Assembly: GCA_019747875.1 (NCBI GenBank)
Contig: JAIEQI010000128.1
Coordinates: 1 to 40,833 of the forward strand
Direction of reading: 5' to 3'
Length of the DNA stretch: 40,833 nt
Source: Candidatus Obscuribacterales bacterium
GTDB lineage: Bacteria > Cyanobacteriota > Vampirovibrionia > Obscuribacterales > Obscuribacteraceae
In this document: piece by piece, positions 8,480 to 17,694 of the stretch
How positions within the stretch are numbered: the first letter of the stretch is position 1
How the letters are laid out: each line of letters begins with the position of its first letter
Notes under the pieces: generated by a model
What the model was told of the DNA's origin: nothing
Databases searched by the model: none
What the model saw: the letters and a program-made list of their open reading frames with translations, nothing else
Position numbers and translations under genes: made by a program

Positions 8480-9949
8480 CTATCTACGGGAAGCACGCGC
8501 CGCTATTATTGCTTGATCGGCAAGCAGAACTCCGGCTCCTTGCTGAAGGGGAGAAGCGCCCGGAATAAATCGGCTGTTTTCCCGCAGCAGCTGCTTCACC
8601 TGGTCAAAAGTTAGATCCGGATTCTGCGTTAGCATAAGCGCCACCACATTGGCGACTATCGGAGCTGCGATTGAGGTTCCGCCCACTTTTCCATCGGGCA
8701 TTTGCCTGCTAGGCAGATCGACGCCCTGAGCCACTACCGTCGGTGCAAATCTTTCGGTGCCAGTACTTGAGTGCGCGGCAATTCTATCGTCAGAATGGTC
8801 ACCCGGTGTCTTATTTGTTTCCGAGCTACCAACGGTAATGACATGGTCGCTCATACCTAAGAAATTGTACTGGGAGCCAGGCTGAAGTTTGACGCCGGTC
8901 TGTGCCTCAAACTCTCCAGAATTGGCCGCTGCTATAACAATGATGCCACCTCGTTCAGCAACTTCCCTGGTTGTTTGCTGGTAACGCTCCAAGCTTTCTT
9001 TGAATTTCAGATCGTCGGCAATGGCTTTCTCGGCAAGACTAACCAGTTTCTGAAGCATTTCCCTACTATTCTCAGAGAGAACTTCCGGCGCTGGTGAAAG
9101 CTCAGACTCAGAAGATCGGTCTCTAAAATCTGCGCAGGTGATATTCGCACGCGCATCCTGCTCTTCCTTGGTCGGCTCTGGTTCCTCCGGCTTCGGCTCC
9201 GCAAGAAGTTTCTTTTGTTCATCTATCCATTGCCGTCCTTTTTCCTCACCAAGCATTTGCTTGATCGAGTTCGCGTACTTATCCGGATCTTCCCTAAAAC
9301 GGTTAAAGATCATGCCGCCGAAGTCCGCCAGTGTTCCTCCATTGGAAGCGTTGATTACTCGCAAAGGCTCTTTGTTGTTCGGATCCAAAAATTGCTCTCG
9401 GAGCGTTTTGTTAAAACTATCCAGAACCTCTCTTGCCTCATGAGCGATGCGCTCAGCAATTTTTTCAGGCTCATCAGGAAGATCTGTGAGATCACTAGAA
9501 GTATCCTTAATCATTTTGACCGGCATATCCCGACTCAATCCAAACTCAGGATCCTTCATCGCACAAGCTACTGTCAAAGCGTGGGAATCCGCAAAATCTT
9601 GATTGCGCGGATCAGCCGAATTCAATTCCCTCACACCCACACGAACTGATACTTTGTCCGGGTCAATTCCGGCCTGTATCAATCGGTCTCTATAACCGTC
9701 GATGTCTGAACGGTACTCTGATTCGGGCGGAGCATCTCCAAGTGAGGCTTTAGCATCATATATTTCCAGATTGACCAGAACCTTATCGGCTGAGCTGGAA
9801 TTCAAGCGAGAAGCAGCCGAATCCTTCAATGACGATTGGTCACGCAATAAATCGAGCGAATCATCGCTCAAGCGTCGTTCATCTGACGCTTCCTTGTCTG
9901 AAGCATTATCGCGACCAGTTTCCTGGTCGACTTCTTTATCTGCTGCCAT
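8480..9949 (-). CDS. Subtilisin-like (S8) serine peptidase without signal peptide
   Basis: 489-residue predicted serine endopeptidase of the subtilase fold. The start at 9949 is chosen because AGGA lies 8 nt upstream; an in-frame alternative at 9982 lacks this. The first 55 residues are highly charged and disordered (DKEVDQETGRDN), with no signal peptide or transmembrane helix. Catalytic landmarks: LEIYD (Asp near 65), FADSHALTVACAM (His near 123, a diverged form of HGTHVAG), IVIAAANSGE (oxyanion Asn near 350) and GGTSIAAPIVANVVALML (Ser near 426). A long acidic insertion (PEEPEPTKEEQ) separates His from Asn. The lack of an export signal points to an intracellular peptidase or a non-classically secreted effector. 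No inhibitor or substrate gene is adjacent. Confidence 0.85.
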   Translation of the reverse strand: MAADKEVDQETGRDNASDKEASDERRLSDDSLDLLRDQSSLKDSAASRLNSSSADKVLVNLEIYDAKASLGDAPPESEYRSDIDGYRDRLIQAGIDPDKVSVRVGVRELNSADPRNQDFADSHALTVACAMKDPEFGLSRDMPVKMIKDTSSDLTDLPDEPEKIAERIAHEAREVLDSFNKTLREQFLDPNNKEPLRVINASNGGTLADFGGMIFNRFREDPDKYANSIKQMLGEEKGRQWIDEQKKLLAEPKPEEPEPTKEEQDARANITCADFRDRSSESELSPAPEVLSENSREMLQKLVSLAEKAIADDLKFKESLERYQQTTREVAERGGIIVIAAANSGEFEAQTGVKLQPGSQYNFLGMSDHVITVGSSETNKTPGDHSDDRIAAHSSTGTERFAPTVVAQGVDLPSRQMPDGKVGGTSIAAPIVANVVALMLTQNPDLTFDQVKQLLRENSRFIPGASPLQQGAGVLLADQAIIAARASRR

Positions 9950-10278
9950 AGTAATTATCCTGCGAGAACCTTTGGAAAACACACCCCGGCTCTGATCTAA
10001 ATCTACAGTAGCCGCCCCGACAAGAAACGTATGTATCCACAGTGGGCCACCGCTGTTATACCGCTGCGATCTCTCCGAATCCTATCAGACTCAAACAGAT
10101 GCTCCGCTAGAACCGTTATCTGCCGTTCTTCTCACGTTCTTCCCGGCAGTTGTTTCTTGCTCGTGACTCCCGATTTAGCAGCTACGAAAAGAATGGGCGC
10201 TAGTTGAAGTTGATCCTCTCAGGGAAATTTCAGAACCTGGAGTTATGATTGCCAACGTGCCCAGAATGGTGGACGAAG
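9950..10278. other. Divergent intergenic region
   Basis: No gene is supported here. It separates the subtilase (minus) from a small plus-strand gene. A direct repeat CCGCTG-TTATA-CCGCTG lies at 10050-10066 and could be an operator, but nothing confirms it. A 44-codon ORF from 10245 with TGGAG before its ATG overlaps the next gene in another frame and is considered less likely. Confidence 0.4.
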
Positions 10279-10536
10279 ATGAGTCACGGTTTGATAGAGA
10301 CATTCCTGCTGGCGTTACGCACTGCTTGTGGCTGGGGCGAAGAATTAAATCAACTCTCGCCGATCAATCCGGAGCCTGATGAAGACGAGTTCGAGTATCG
10401 CCAGAAGGCGCGCCGGTATGTAAGAGTTCTCGAAATGCTTGGTAGAAACAAGGACGCACTTAGACTGACGAAACAACTGCGTTCACATAGAAATCCATAC
10501 ATGCAAATGAAGCAACGTCTAATTGATTCTCAGTAA
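10279..10536 (+). CDS. Hypothetical small protein
   Basis: I do not recognise this 85-residue protein. The start at 10279 (MSHGLIETF) is preferred over the in-frame TTG at 10249 because GGTGGA lies 5 nt upstream. The sequence is an acidic hinge (INPEPDEDEFEYRQ) between a short hydrophobic N-terminal helix and a basic amphipathic helix (KARRYVRVLEMLGRNKDALR) reminiscent of a single TPR-like helix pair. No signal peptide. It stands alone, convergent with glgP and sharing a terminator hairpin with it. The overlapping 44-codon ORF starting at 10245 is the alternative reading of the same region. Confidence 0.5.
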   Translation: MSHGLIETFLLALRTACGWGEELNQLSPINPEPDEDEFEYRQKARRYVRVLEMLGRNKDALRLTKQLRSHRNPYMQMKQRLIDSQ

Positions 10537-10540
10537 AGAA

Positions 10541-10576
10541 AAACCCTAAGAAGCTGAATCAGCCTGCTTAGGGTTT
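10541..10576. terminator. Bidirectional terminator between convergent genes
   Basis: A perfect 10-bp inverted repeat AAACCCTAAG / CTTAGGGTTT with an inner GCTGA/TCAGC stem lies between the stops of the small plus-strand gene (10536) and glgP (10595). A-rich sequence on the left and T-rich sequence on the right allow termination in both directions. Confidence 0.8.
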
Positions 10577-10594
10577 CTCGGTTTATCACTTGCT

Positions 10595-13192
10595 TTAGCG
10601 TCTTGTTAGCGCCATTGTTTCGCCTACGTTCTCGCCGGCCCATTGAATCAAGCCCATCTCGAATTGCGAGCTAAGGTCTGTATGATTCGGAACAACGCGA
10701 ACTGTGAAGCCGTGGCGTCCGCTGCGGATATATCTAATAGCGCCGCTGAACACCGAAGCTCCATTTTCGGACTTGCCTGTCACACCCATTTCTACGGTTT
10801 GGCCATCTGCGATATTTCCGTGTGAATCGATCGGTCCATGATAAATCTGTACCGACAGGTCTTCTGCCGACAAACTACCGAGATGAATCTGTGCACGAAC
10901 TCTGAGATCGTCACCAACCCGCAGCTTTTCTGGAAGCTCTGTTTCTACTGAATCTATGCGCAGTCCGCGCCATTCAGTATTCACCTTATACTTCCAATGA
11001 GCCATTTCTTTGGCTCGCTCGCCGCCCTTCTCAAGGAATTTAGAGTAGCGCGCAATTGCCGGGAAATACATGTGCTCGGCGTAGTCACGCACCATGCGGT
11101 GGATGTTGAATTGCGGGCAGATTTCCATCATCGAAGTCTTCATGCGCTGAATCCAACGACGCGGAATATCATCTTTGTCTCGCTCATAGAAGAGCGGTGC
11201 AATTTCTTTCTCGAGCAATTCATAAATAGAATTGGATTCGATTTCATCCTGATTGTCGGAATCTTCGTAGGTTTCGCCACGTCCAATCGCCCAACCCGTG
11301 CGGGGATTGTACGCCTCATCCCACCAGCCGTCCAGAATACTGCAGTTCAATCCGCCATTGAAGACAACCTTCATACCGGATGTTCCACAAGCTTCAAGGA
11401 AGCGGCGAGGAGTGTTCAACCATACGTCGGCCCCTTGCACCATCCAACGAGCGACATTCATATCGTAATCTTCGATGTAAACGAAGCGAGCTTGAATGTC
11501 TTCCTTGCGAGCCAGGTTGATCACTTGCCTGATGTATTCCTTAGCTGGAGAATCTTCAGGGTGAGCCTTTCCAGCCATGATGATTTGAACTGGACGCTCC
11601 TTGTTCTGCAAAATAGCAGCAAGGCGTTTGATGTCTTTCATCACCAGAGTCAGTCGCTTGTATGTTGCGACACGACGTGCAAATCCGATTGTGAGCGCAT
11701 CAGGACTAAGGATTTCAGCGTACTCTCTCAGTTCAGACGGCAGCGCACCACGCTGTTCCATTTGTTTGCGCACGCGCTGGCGGCAAAAATCAATCAAGCG
11801 CTCACGACGGCGCCAACGAATACGCCATAGTTCTTCAGCAGGGATGTCCTCAACTCGCTTCCACAGAGAAGCGTCGCCGGAGTCTTCCGACCAGCGAGGT
11901 CCAAGATAACGATCATATAGATCAGCCATATCATCAGAAATAAAGGATGCCGGGTGAATTCCATTGGTCACGTAGCAAATCGGCACTTCTCTTTCGGGCA
12001 CGGACTTCCAGTTTGATTGGAAGAGCTCACGCGAAACATCAGCGTGCAAGCGGCTAACCGCGTTAGTCTTGGCAGACAGCCTGATTGCCAAGTTTGCCAT
12101 GCTGAAAAGTTCAGCCTCATCACCTTGCTCTGCTCGACCCAATGCCATAAATTGAGTGCGGCTCAAACCTAGTGCTTGATAGTACTCTGAGAAATACTTA
12201 TCCACTAACTCAGGCGCAAACTTATCGATACCAGCTGGAACTGCCGTGTGAGTGGTGAAAAGGTTGCCTGCCGAAGCGACTTCCTTTGCCTCGTAGAAGC
12301 TCAGCTTGTGCTCTTGCATAATATTGCGAATTCGTTCGAGCGCAAGAAATGCTGAGTGGCCTTCGTTCATATGGAATACGGAAGGTTCAATTCCAAGAGC
12401 CTTAAGCACTTTAGTGCCGCCGATTCCAAGGATAATTTCTTGCTTGATGCGCACATCTCGGTCTGCGTGATAGAGCGCGTCGGTAATGTCCTCGTCCTCA
12501 CGACGGCGTTGAGGAATATTGGTATCCATCAGATATAGAGGAACGCGACCTACCTGTGCCTTCCACACCTGGATATTGACCGGGCGACCCGGTAAATCGA
12601 CAGTGACGATTAGCGGCTCACCATTGGATTGGCGCACCAACTGCATCGGCATGTTATAGAAATCATTCAGTGGATATCTTTCTTGCTGCCAACCATCCGG
12701 ACTCAGGTATTGACGAAAGTATCCTTGTTGATACGCGATACCTATAGCGACAAATGGTAGTCCTAGATCCGAAGCCGCTTTAACATGGTCGCCGCTGAGA
12801 ATTCCTAAACCACCGGAATAAATCGGCAACGCCTCCGTAATTCCATACTCAGCTGAGAAATATGCAATCAAATCCCCGTTGTTACGCTTGCCATGCTTCT
12901 TGTACCAAGTGCTTTCGCTGCGCAAATATCTATCGTTGCGCTGGCATATACGATCTAGCTGAGCCAGAAAAGCGTCATCCTGCGCCGCTTCATCGAGCCG
13001 GTCCTGGCTAATGGTCCCGAGCATGAGCACGGGATTATGTGCTGTTGATTCCCACAATTGGCGATCCAACCTTGTGAACAGGTTGACCGTCTCATGATCC
13101 CAAGTCCAGCGGAGATTGTAGGCAAGTGCTCTCAAGCACTCCAGCTCCGGCGGAAGAAACGGTACTACTTCAACAGTACGAATTGGCTGCAT
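10595..13192 (-). CDS. glgP: Alpha-glucan (glycogen) phosphorylase
   Basis: Cytosolic GT35 enzyme that releases glucose-1-phosphate from glycogen or maltodextrin using inorganic phosphate and PLP. The 865-residue protein has the short-type architecture (TIGR02094-like, with an N-terminal DUF3417 region: LAYNLRWTWDHE) rather than the E. coli GlgP/MalP type. Landmarks are YFSAEYGITEALPIYSGGLG near 115, VFHMNEGHSAFLALERIR near 280, EDYDMNVARWMVQGADVWLN near 580 and the PLP-lysine segment EACGTSGMKVVFNGGLN (Lys near 608). The C-terminal 120 residues form a beta domain usual for this type. The ATG is preceded by GGGGGGA. No other glycogen genes are adjacent. It converges on a small gene with a shared terminator. 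Confidence 0.96.
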   Translation of the reverse strand: MQPIRTVEVVPFLPPELECLRALAYNLRWTWDHETVNLFTRLDRQLWESTAHNPVLMLGTISQDRLDEAAQDDAFLAQLDRICQRNDRYLRSESTWYKKHGKRNNGDLIAYFSAEYGITEALPIYSGGLGILSGDHVKAASDLGLPFVAIGIAYQQGYFRQYLSPDGWQQERYPLNDFYNMPMQLVRQSNGEPLIVTVDLPGRPVNIQVWKAQVGRVPLYLMDTNIPQRRREDEDITDALYHADRDVRIKQEIILGIGGTKVLKALGIEPSVFHMNEGHSAFLALERIRNIMQEHKLSFYEAKEVASAGNLFTTHTAVPAGIDKFAPELVDKYFSEYYQALGLSRTQFMALGRAEQGDEAELFSMANLAIRLSAKTNAVSRLHADVSRELFQSNWKSVPEREVPICYVTNGIHPASFISDDMADLYDRYLGPRWSEDSGDASLWKRVEDIPAEELWRIRWRRRERLIDFCRQRVRKQMEQRGALPSELREYAEILSPDALTIGFARRVATYKRLTLVMKDIKRLAAILQNKERPVQIIMAGKAHPEDSPAKEYIRQVINLARKEDIQARFVYIEDYDMNVARWMVQGADVWLNTPRRFLEACGTSGMKVVFNGGLNCSILDGWWDEAYNPRTGWAIGRGETYEDSDNQDEIESNSIYELLEKEIAPLFYERDKDDIPRRWIQRMKTSMMEICPQFNIHRMVRDYAEHMYFPAIARYSKFLEKGGERAKEMAHWKYKVNTEWRGLRIDSVETELPEKLRVGDDLRVRAQIHLGSLSAEDLSVQIYHGPIDSHGNIADGQTVEMGVTGKSENGASVFSGAIRYIRSGRHGFTVRVVPNHTDLSSQFEMGLIQWAGENVGETMALTRR

Positions 13193-13397
13193 TTAAGTCC
13201 CCCCAACATTGCCAAGCCCCTGAACAAGCAGCACGAGACCCGCTTGACATCAAGACTCTTTATAAGGTTTGCTTATTGTCCCATATTGATCTCTCACACG
13301 TTGTATCCTAGGTGCCCTTAGCAAAGAATCTTCTTTCTTGCCGCAAACTATGGAAGCAGCCGTCGCAAGCGGTTAGGAACGAAGTGCCGCCAGATTA

Positions 13398-13409
13398 AAT
13401 CCTAGGATT
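13398..13409. promoter_or_regulatory. 12-bp perfect palindrome (possible operator)
   Basis: AATCCTAGGATT lies 51 nt upstream of the DUF4149-like gene start, in the divergent glgP/13461 intergenic region. A second CCTAGG occurs at 13307-13312. CTAG is a rare tetranucleotide in many bacteria, so two copies here may be a regulator site. No regulator is identified. Confidence 0.25.
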
Positions 13410-13460
13410 AATGGCATCTGCTATCGGCGAAAAGATAAAACCAAAAGCAGGCGAGGAAAC

Positions 13461-13982
13461 ATGGGAACGTTCACGAAAATAGCACGGACACTTTCACTAG
13501 TTATGCTGTCTGGCGGTTCGGCAGCCATCGTTTTTGCTGCGATTGTTCTGGTCAAAGCAGCAACCGCCAAGGGAATTCCAGTGGCAGAGGCAGCTACAGC
13601 CAATGCTCCATTATTTATCGCGTATAGCCGCGTTGCATTGGGATCAGCGATCGTGCTGTTAATTGCTGAGGTCATAGATCTCGTAACCAATAAAAATAAA
13701 GCAGCACTCTCAAAGGTTCGTTATGTCAGCAGTGTGATATGCGCAATAGCAGCCTTCGGATTTGCTTTAGGCATAGTTCCGCCTCTGGAAGAGCTATTGC
13801 CCCTTATTGCGCAAGACCCTGCGGCGCACGAAAAATTTCATAAGTTGCACGAGATGTCTCGCGTAATTTTTGGTATCAGCATATTAGGAGCATTCACATC
13901 CTTGCTAATTCCAATTTTTGGGAAATCAGAAGAAACGATTGCAAGCACCAAGACAACAGCAGCGCCTGTCGAAACGGCATAA
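13461..13982 (+). CDS. DUF4149/TMEM205-like integral membrane protein
   Basis: 173-residue inner-membrane protein with four predicted transmembrane helices: LSLVMLSGGSAAIVFAAIVL, VALGSAIVLLIAEVIDL, SSVICAIAAFGFALGIV and VIFGISILGAFTSLLIPIF. The signature that suggests DUF4149 is the first helix starting from a TxxLSLVMLSGG motif together with FHKLHEMSRVIFG before the last helix, similar to FxxLHxxSRxxN in the family. Its role is unknown in bacteria. The start ATG has GAGG 4 nt upstream. It sits 12 nt before the HD-domain gene, so the two probably form an operon. The C-terminus is a short Thr/Ala-rich cytoplasmic tail. Confidence 0.7.
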   Translation: MGTFTKIARTLSLVMLSGGSAAIVFAAIVLVKAATAKGIPVAEAATANAPLFIAYSRVALGSAIVLLIAEVIDLVTNKNKAALSKVRYVSSVICAIAAFGFALGIVPPLEELLPLIAQDPAAHEKFHKLHEMSRVIFGISILGAFTSLLIPIFGKSEETIASTKTTAAPVETA

Positions 13983-13994
13983 TAAGGAACACAC

Positions 13995-15353
13995 ATGGAG
14001 CGACTTAGCACAAACGGAGATTCAAACTTTATGCAAGCTCGCCCGCAAATGGCTCCACGTAAGCGCAGCTACTTGGACCCAATTCATCACGACATAGTGC
14101 TGGATCGCAACGACCCGACCGACCGGCTTGTTATCGATTTAATTGACACTGCCGAATTCCAACGTCTGCGCCGGATTCTACAGCTCGGAGTTTCCTACTT
14201 TACGTTCCAGGGCGCAGAAGGTTCGCGTTTCACACACTCTGTTGGAGTGATGTACATAGCAAAACAGCTGGTTGACTTACTTGCAGATAAAAGTGGGTTC
14301 GTTCTGCGGTTCAAACCGTTGATTCTTGCAACAGCGTTGCTGCACGACATCGGGCATGGTCCATACAGCCACGTAACTGAAAAGATCCTGGGATATGATC
14401 ACGAAGATTGGTCTTGCAAAATCATAAGTGGTAACACCGAAGTCAATTCGGTATTGAAATCATTTCACCCCGATTTTCCTGCGCAAATTAAAGCGATATT
14501 GAAGAAGACGCATCAGCCGAAGTTCTTGACGGACCTTGTCTCAAGCCAGCTTGATTGCGACAGATTTGACTACCTATTGCGAGATAGCTATTTGACGGGC
14601 ACCGCATATGGTTTATTCGCACTACAACGGATTCTCTCATCGCTGGAAATCGATCCAGACACACAACGAATAATTGTTTCCGGAGAAAAAGGACAAGCGG
14701 CTGTTGAAGACTACTTGTTCGCCAGGTACTCAATGTATCAACAGGTCTATTATCACAGGAAAAATTTGGCGGCACGCGCACTGCTATCGCGACTAATCAA
14801 ACGCGCAAAATTGTTGAACAACGACATTTGCTTCATAGATGAGCAGACAAAAAAATGGCTTTCGGGCGACGACCTGGACGTTCAAGAGTATCTATATTTG
14901 GATGACGTGCAAATGTCATACCACATCAAACAATGGTCGCGCGACAAAGACCCGATCATGAAGGATCTTGCCTGCCGCTTCCTGAATCGAAAGCTGTTCA
15001 ATGCCACAAAACTTCCATTCATGGATATTGAGCAAGCCGAGAAGATCAAGGAAAAAGCTAAAAAGCTTGTTGCCCAGAAGGGAATGGATCCAGAGTATTA
15101 CATCGCGGTCGAAACAACCGGACTGCGTCCATATGATTATTACCGCCCTGAAGCAAACCATCCTCAGACCAATATTATGGTTCGAACAGAACGCGGAGAT
15201 ATTCGCGAGCTTTCTACGATTTCGCCGACAGTGGAAGCGCTGGTCAAAGGCAGCTTCGACACGTACTGGCTGATCTTTCCATCGGAAGTGCGCGACAGCA
15301 TCAATAACATGATCGATTCCGAATTCAAGCAACCGACAGCAGTTAAGAAGTAA
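13995..15353 (+). CDS. HD-superfamily phosphohydrolase (YwfO/dNTPase-like)
   Basis: 452-residue cytosolic metal-dependent phosphohydrolase of the COG1078 type, related to SAMHD1 and dGTP triphosphohydrolases; B. subtilis YwfO-like members act on nucleoside triphosphates. Seen: FQRLRRILQLGVSYFTF, then SRFTHSVGVMYIAKQL (metal His near 81), LLHDIGHGPYSHVTE (HD pair near 117-118) and SSQLDCDRFDYLLRDS (final Asp near 187). All four H...HD...D ligands are present, so it should be active. The C-terminal 200 residues match the YwfO helical domain in character (YHRKNLAARALLSRLIKRAK). AAGGA lies 6 nt before the ATG. It is cotranscribed with the membrane protein upstream, which might tie it to the membrane. 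Substrate specificity cannot be read from sequence. Confidence 0.9.
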   Translation: MERLSTNGDSNFMQARPQMAPRKRSYLDPIHHDIVLDRNDPTDRLVIDLIDTAEFQRLRRILQLGVSYFTFQGAEGSRFTHSVGVMYIAKQLVDLLADKSGFVLRFKPLILATALLHDIGHGPYSHVTEKILGYDHEDWSCKIISGNTEVNSVLKSFHPDFPAQIKAILKKTHQPKFLTDLVSSQLDCDRFDYLLRDSYLTGTAYGLFALQRILSSLEIDPDTQRIIVSGEKGQAAVEDYLFARYSMYQQVYYHRKNLAARALLSRLIKRAKLLNNDICFIDEQTKKWLSGDDLDVQEYLYLDDVQMSYHIKQWSRDKDPIMKDLACRFLNRKLFNATKLPFMDIEQAEKIKEKAKKLVAQKGMDPEYYIAVETTGLRPYDYYRPEANHPQTNIMVRTERGDIRELSTISPTVEALVKGSFDTYWLIFPSEVRDSINNMIDSEFKQPTAVKK

Positions 15354-15512
15354 ATTCAAACTACTCCTCAGACATTGCCTTCTTGTCTCCTATCAATACT
15401 TGCGTAGTAATCTCCGCATTTCATGTTTGTTTGCCTAAGCTTTGCCAAAGATGTACGCACAATATGGTGGGTATCGATTCCAGCCTTCACTTTCATTTTC
15501 ATTGGGGAAACT

Positions 15513-16280
15513 ATGGATCACAACCAGCATCAAGAACTCAAAACATACCCTGGCGTGGGTTTTGAAGACGCACTGAATCTTTTGAACTTGAGCCGAAAGG
15601 ACATGGCCATTGATGCTAGACCAGCAAGCCATAGCAATGATGAATCAACACAACATAAACTCCTCAGAACAAGTCATCTCCTAGCAGCTGGGCTAGCCTC
15701 AGGATCAGTCGAGCGAAGCGTTGATCTGCTGCTCAAAAATCCTGCTGAAGGCGCAGGTCTGTTTTTAGGAACACTTGCTCTCGGTTATGGTTTGACAGCG
15801 CTGAGTGAATCCGGTGGAAAATTGGCAGTCGCCGCACGCTATACTAACTACTTGCTGAGAGCCGGGATTGCCATTGACCTGACAAATAGAGGAGCAGCTG
15901 CAGCACCGGCTTTTGCCGACAACTGGAAATCTGCTCAGAACTATGAATCCAACAAGTCTATTGTTGGACATTCACTTGGATCTGCTATAACAGATTATTC
16001 GCTAATGGCGGCCGGTGGCATTTCCGGTGCCTTGGCAAGAAAAACACAAGCTGCTTACTTCAATTCGCGGCATTCCCAAACACAAGAATTCCCCAAAATT
16101 ACAACAGAGCACTATTGGCCTAAATATTCGAATGCATTTTACGACGGTCGAAAAATTCATTTCTATTCGCCTGGAAGCTCTGAACCGTACCTATTACCCC
16201 ATGCTGATCTCAAATCAGTAGCTCCGCTCACACCAATTCTGCCCACAAGTTTTCTTCAACAAGAAAAAAGCAAGCATTGA
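15513..16280 (+). CDS. Hypothetical protein with central hydrophobic helices
   Basis: No family recognised. The start at 15513 (MDHNQHQELK) follows GGGG by a short spacer; an upstream in-frame ATG at 15423 would add a hydrophobic stretch with little support. The 255-residue product has a polar N-terminus, then several weakly hydrophobic helices (LLAAGLASGSVERSVDLL, GAGLFLGTLALGYGLTAL, IVGHSLGSAITDYSLMAAGG) and a soluble Tyr/Pro-rich tail. The GHSLGS string resembles a lipase elbow by chance. There is no partner Asp/His arrangement, so I do not call a hydrolase. It lies between the HD gene and the zincin pair, and shares no sequence with them. Confidence 0.55.
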   Translation: MDHNQHQELKTYPGVGFEDALNLLNLSRKDMAIDARPASHSNDESTQHKLLRTSHLLAAGLASGSVERSVDLLLKNPAEGAGLFLGTLALGYGLTALSESGGKLAVAARYTNYLLRAGIAIDLTNRGAAAAPAFADNWKSAQNYESNKSIVGHSLGSAITDYSLMAAGGISGALARKTQAAYFNSRHSQTQEFPKITTEHYWPKYSNAFYDGRKIHFYSPGSSEPYLLPHADLKSVAPLTPILPTSFLQQEKSKH

Positions 16281-16653
16281 TCCAAAGTGCAAAGAAAGGC
16301 ACTATTTGGGAAATGTAATCTATGAAGGTCATTAAAACACCGCGCTTTTAAGCCATCCTCAGTGAATTTTGCTTTCGAGGAACGCTGTCGAATTATTCAG
16401 TACCTCTCGCGCAATCGTCGCAAGAAGCTTTGCGGTGCTCTTCATTCAACCGCTCAAGCTCCGATGTAGTCTTAGAGTCGATAGGTCACTCGGCATTTAA
16501 CTGGCCTCCAGTTATTTACTAGCACACGGCAAAATCAGTACACATTAGTCTCAAGCCATTCCGCGGCTCGGATACTGAATCGACACTTACTCACTTTCGG
16601 AACAATTCGCAGCGAATGCGCAATGTACCCGGATGCTATGCAGGCAATCATCT
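16281..16653. other. Gene-free intergenic region
   Basis: No ORF of credible composition. A perfect 7-bp hairpin TAACTGG-CCT-CCAGTTA at 16498-16514 is followed by TTTA and could be a weak terminator or operator. A short AGTGC/GCACT hairpin follows the preceding gene near 16286-16303. Otherwise I see nothing; the promoter of the first zincin gene presumably lies here. Confidence 0.4.
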
Positions 16654-17694
16654 ATGTCAAATCAAGAAACAGAAGAGAACACATCGAACGTCGAAAAGAA
16701 ATCAACTGGCGACGCCTCTCGAGAACAGGCACAAGAATCAACAAGCCACGAAGCATTGAACACCTTTGCCACAGGGCAAGGTAAAGCGGACGCAGAGCAG
16801 CGAGAGAAGAATTCCCGCAATGAGGTAGACAAAGGTGCGTTACCAGCACTCGATCTTATTGATGGGCAAAAGTCCGCGGCACACGATCACACTAAGACTG
16901 CTACAGTTGAACACAGCAAGACTGAAACAGCGGCTAAGCCAGAATTAAGTGAACGTAGCAAGCCGGAGACAGCAGTCAAGACGGAATCAGCTGACGCCGT
17001 CAAGTCTGAGAAATCCAACCCGGCAGAAACTGCCGAATACGGTAAGAAGGAAGGCAGCGAAAGACTTGATCATCAACATGAAAACGAAGGAGATCGCTCA
17101 GATAAGAAGGAAGGCGATGGTCACAAGCACGAGCCTGGTGGAGATCACGGACACCCGCATGGAGAGCGCGAGACTATCGATCACAATGCTTCTGAAGAAT
17201 TCAAAAAGGAAGTAGAAAAAACAGCGCAACAGGTACTCGACCAGATGCCTGAGCATTTGCGAGATTTGCTAAAAGACATACCTGTTAACGGCGTGAAATC
17301 GATCACCACGCCTTCCGGAGATATCGTAAATGGAACTTTCTTTGGTCCCGAAGGCATTCTCTTGGCAGAGGAACGTGATGGCGATGCCCCGCTGGAAACC
17401 ATTGCGCAACACGAGTACGGCCACGCCTTTGACGAAACACGAGATCCACCTTATTCTCACGATCCCGAATATCGAAAAATGATCGACGACGCAATAGAAA
17501 ACGATCCGGATTTGAAAGAAGCGCGAGACGAAAATCCGGAGGAGTTCTATGCGGAGATTTTTGCAGACCTCTTCGCGAGTAACCTCGGGGCTCGCAGTGA
17601 GCATCTTTCCGCTCCGAATATCGACCAGCAAATGGCAGCCGCCAAAGAATGGATCAAACAAAAAATGATGGCCGGCGCACGCAAAAGACCGTGA
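16654..17694 (+). CDS. Zincin metallopeptidase with charged linker (ATLF-like), copy 1
   Basis: 346-residue predicted zinc metallopeptidase. The C-terminal domain has HEYGHAFD (HEXXH, His near 253 and 257, catalytic Glu 254) and, about 43 residues later, FYAEIFADLFASN, whose Glu (near 301) fits the third ligand of anthrax lethal-factor-like gluzincins. The start at 16654 (MSNQETE) aligns with the paralog at 18073; an ATG at 16633 adds seven residues with no counterpart. The N-terminal 70 residues form a module shared with the paralog (NVEKK, EQAQEST, FATGQGKA, GALPALDLID). A disordered Lys/Glu/His-rich linker of about 110 residues joins module and peptidase, including GGDHGHPHGERE, which may bind metal. 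There is no signal peptide or membrane helix. Substrate unknown. Confidence 0.75.
   Translation: MSNQETEENTSNVEKKSTGDASREQAQESTSHEALNTFATGQGKADAEQREKNSRNEVDKGALPALDLIDGQKSAAHDHTKTATVEHSKTETAAKPELSERSKPETAVKTESADAVKSEKSNPAETAEYGKKEGSERLDHQHENEGDRSDKKEGDGHKHEPGGDHGHPHGERETIDHNASEEFKKEVEKTAQQVLDQMPEHLRDLLKDIPVNGVKSITTPSGDIVNGTFFGPEGILLAEERDGDAPLETIAQHEYGHAFDETRDPPYSHDPEYRKMIDDAIENDPDLKEARDENPEEFYAEIFADLFASNLGARSEHLSAPNIDQQMAAAKEWIKQKMMAGARKRP

Noticed and set aside
10245..10379. 44-codon ORF with TGGAG before its ATG, overlapping the small gene at 10279
   Set aside because: Shorter than the alternative frame, which ends directly at the shared terminator; I cannot exclude it.
15960..16020. GHSLGS motif as a lipase nucleophile elbow in the 15513 gene
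   Set aside because: No supporting Asp/His or alpha/beta-hydrolase strands around it.
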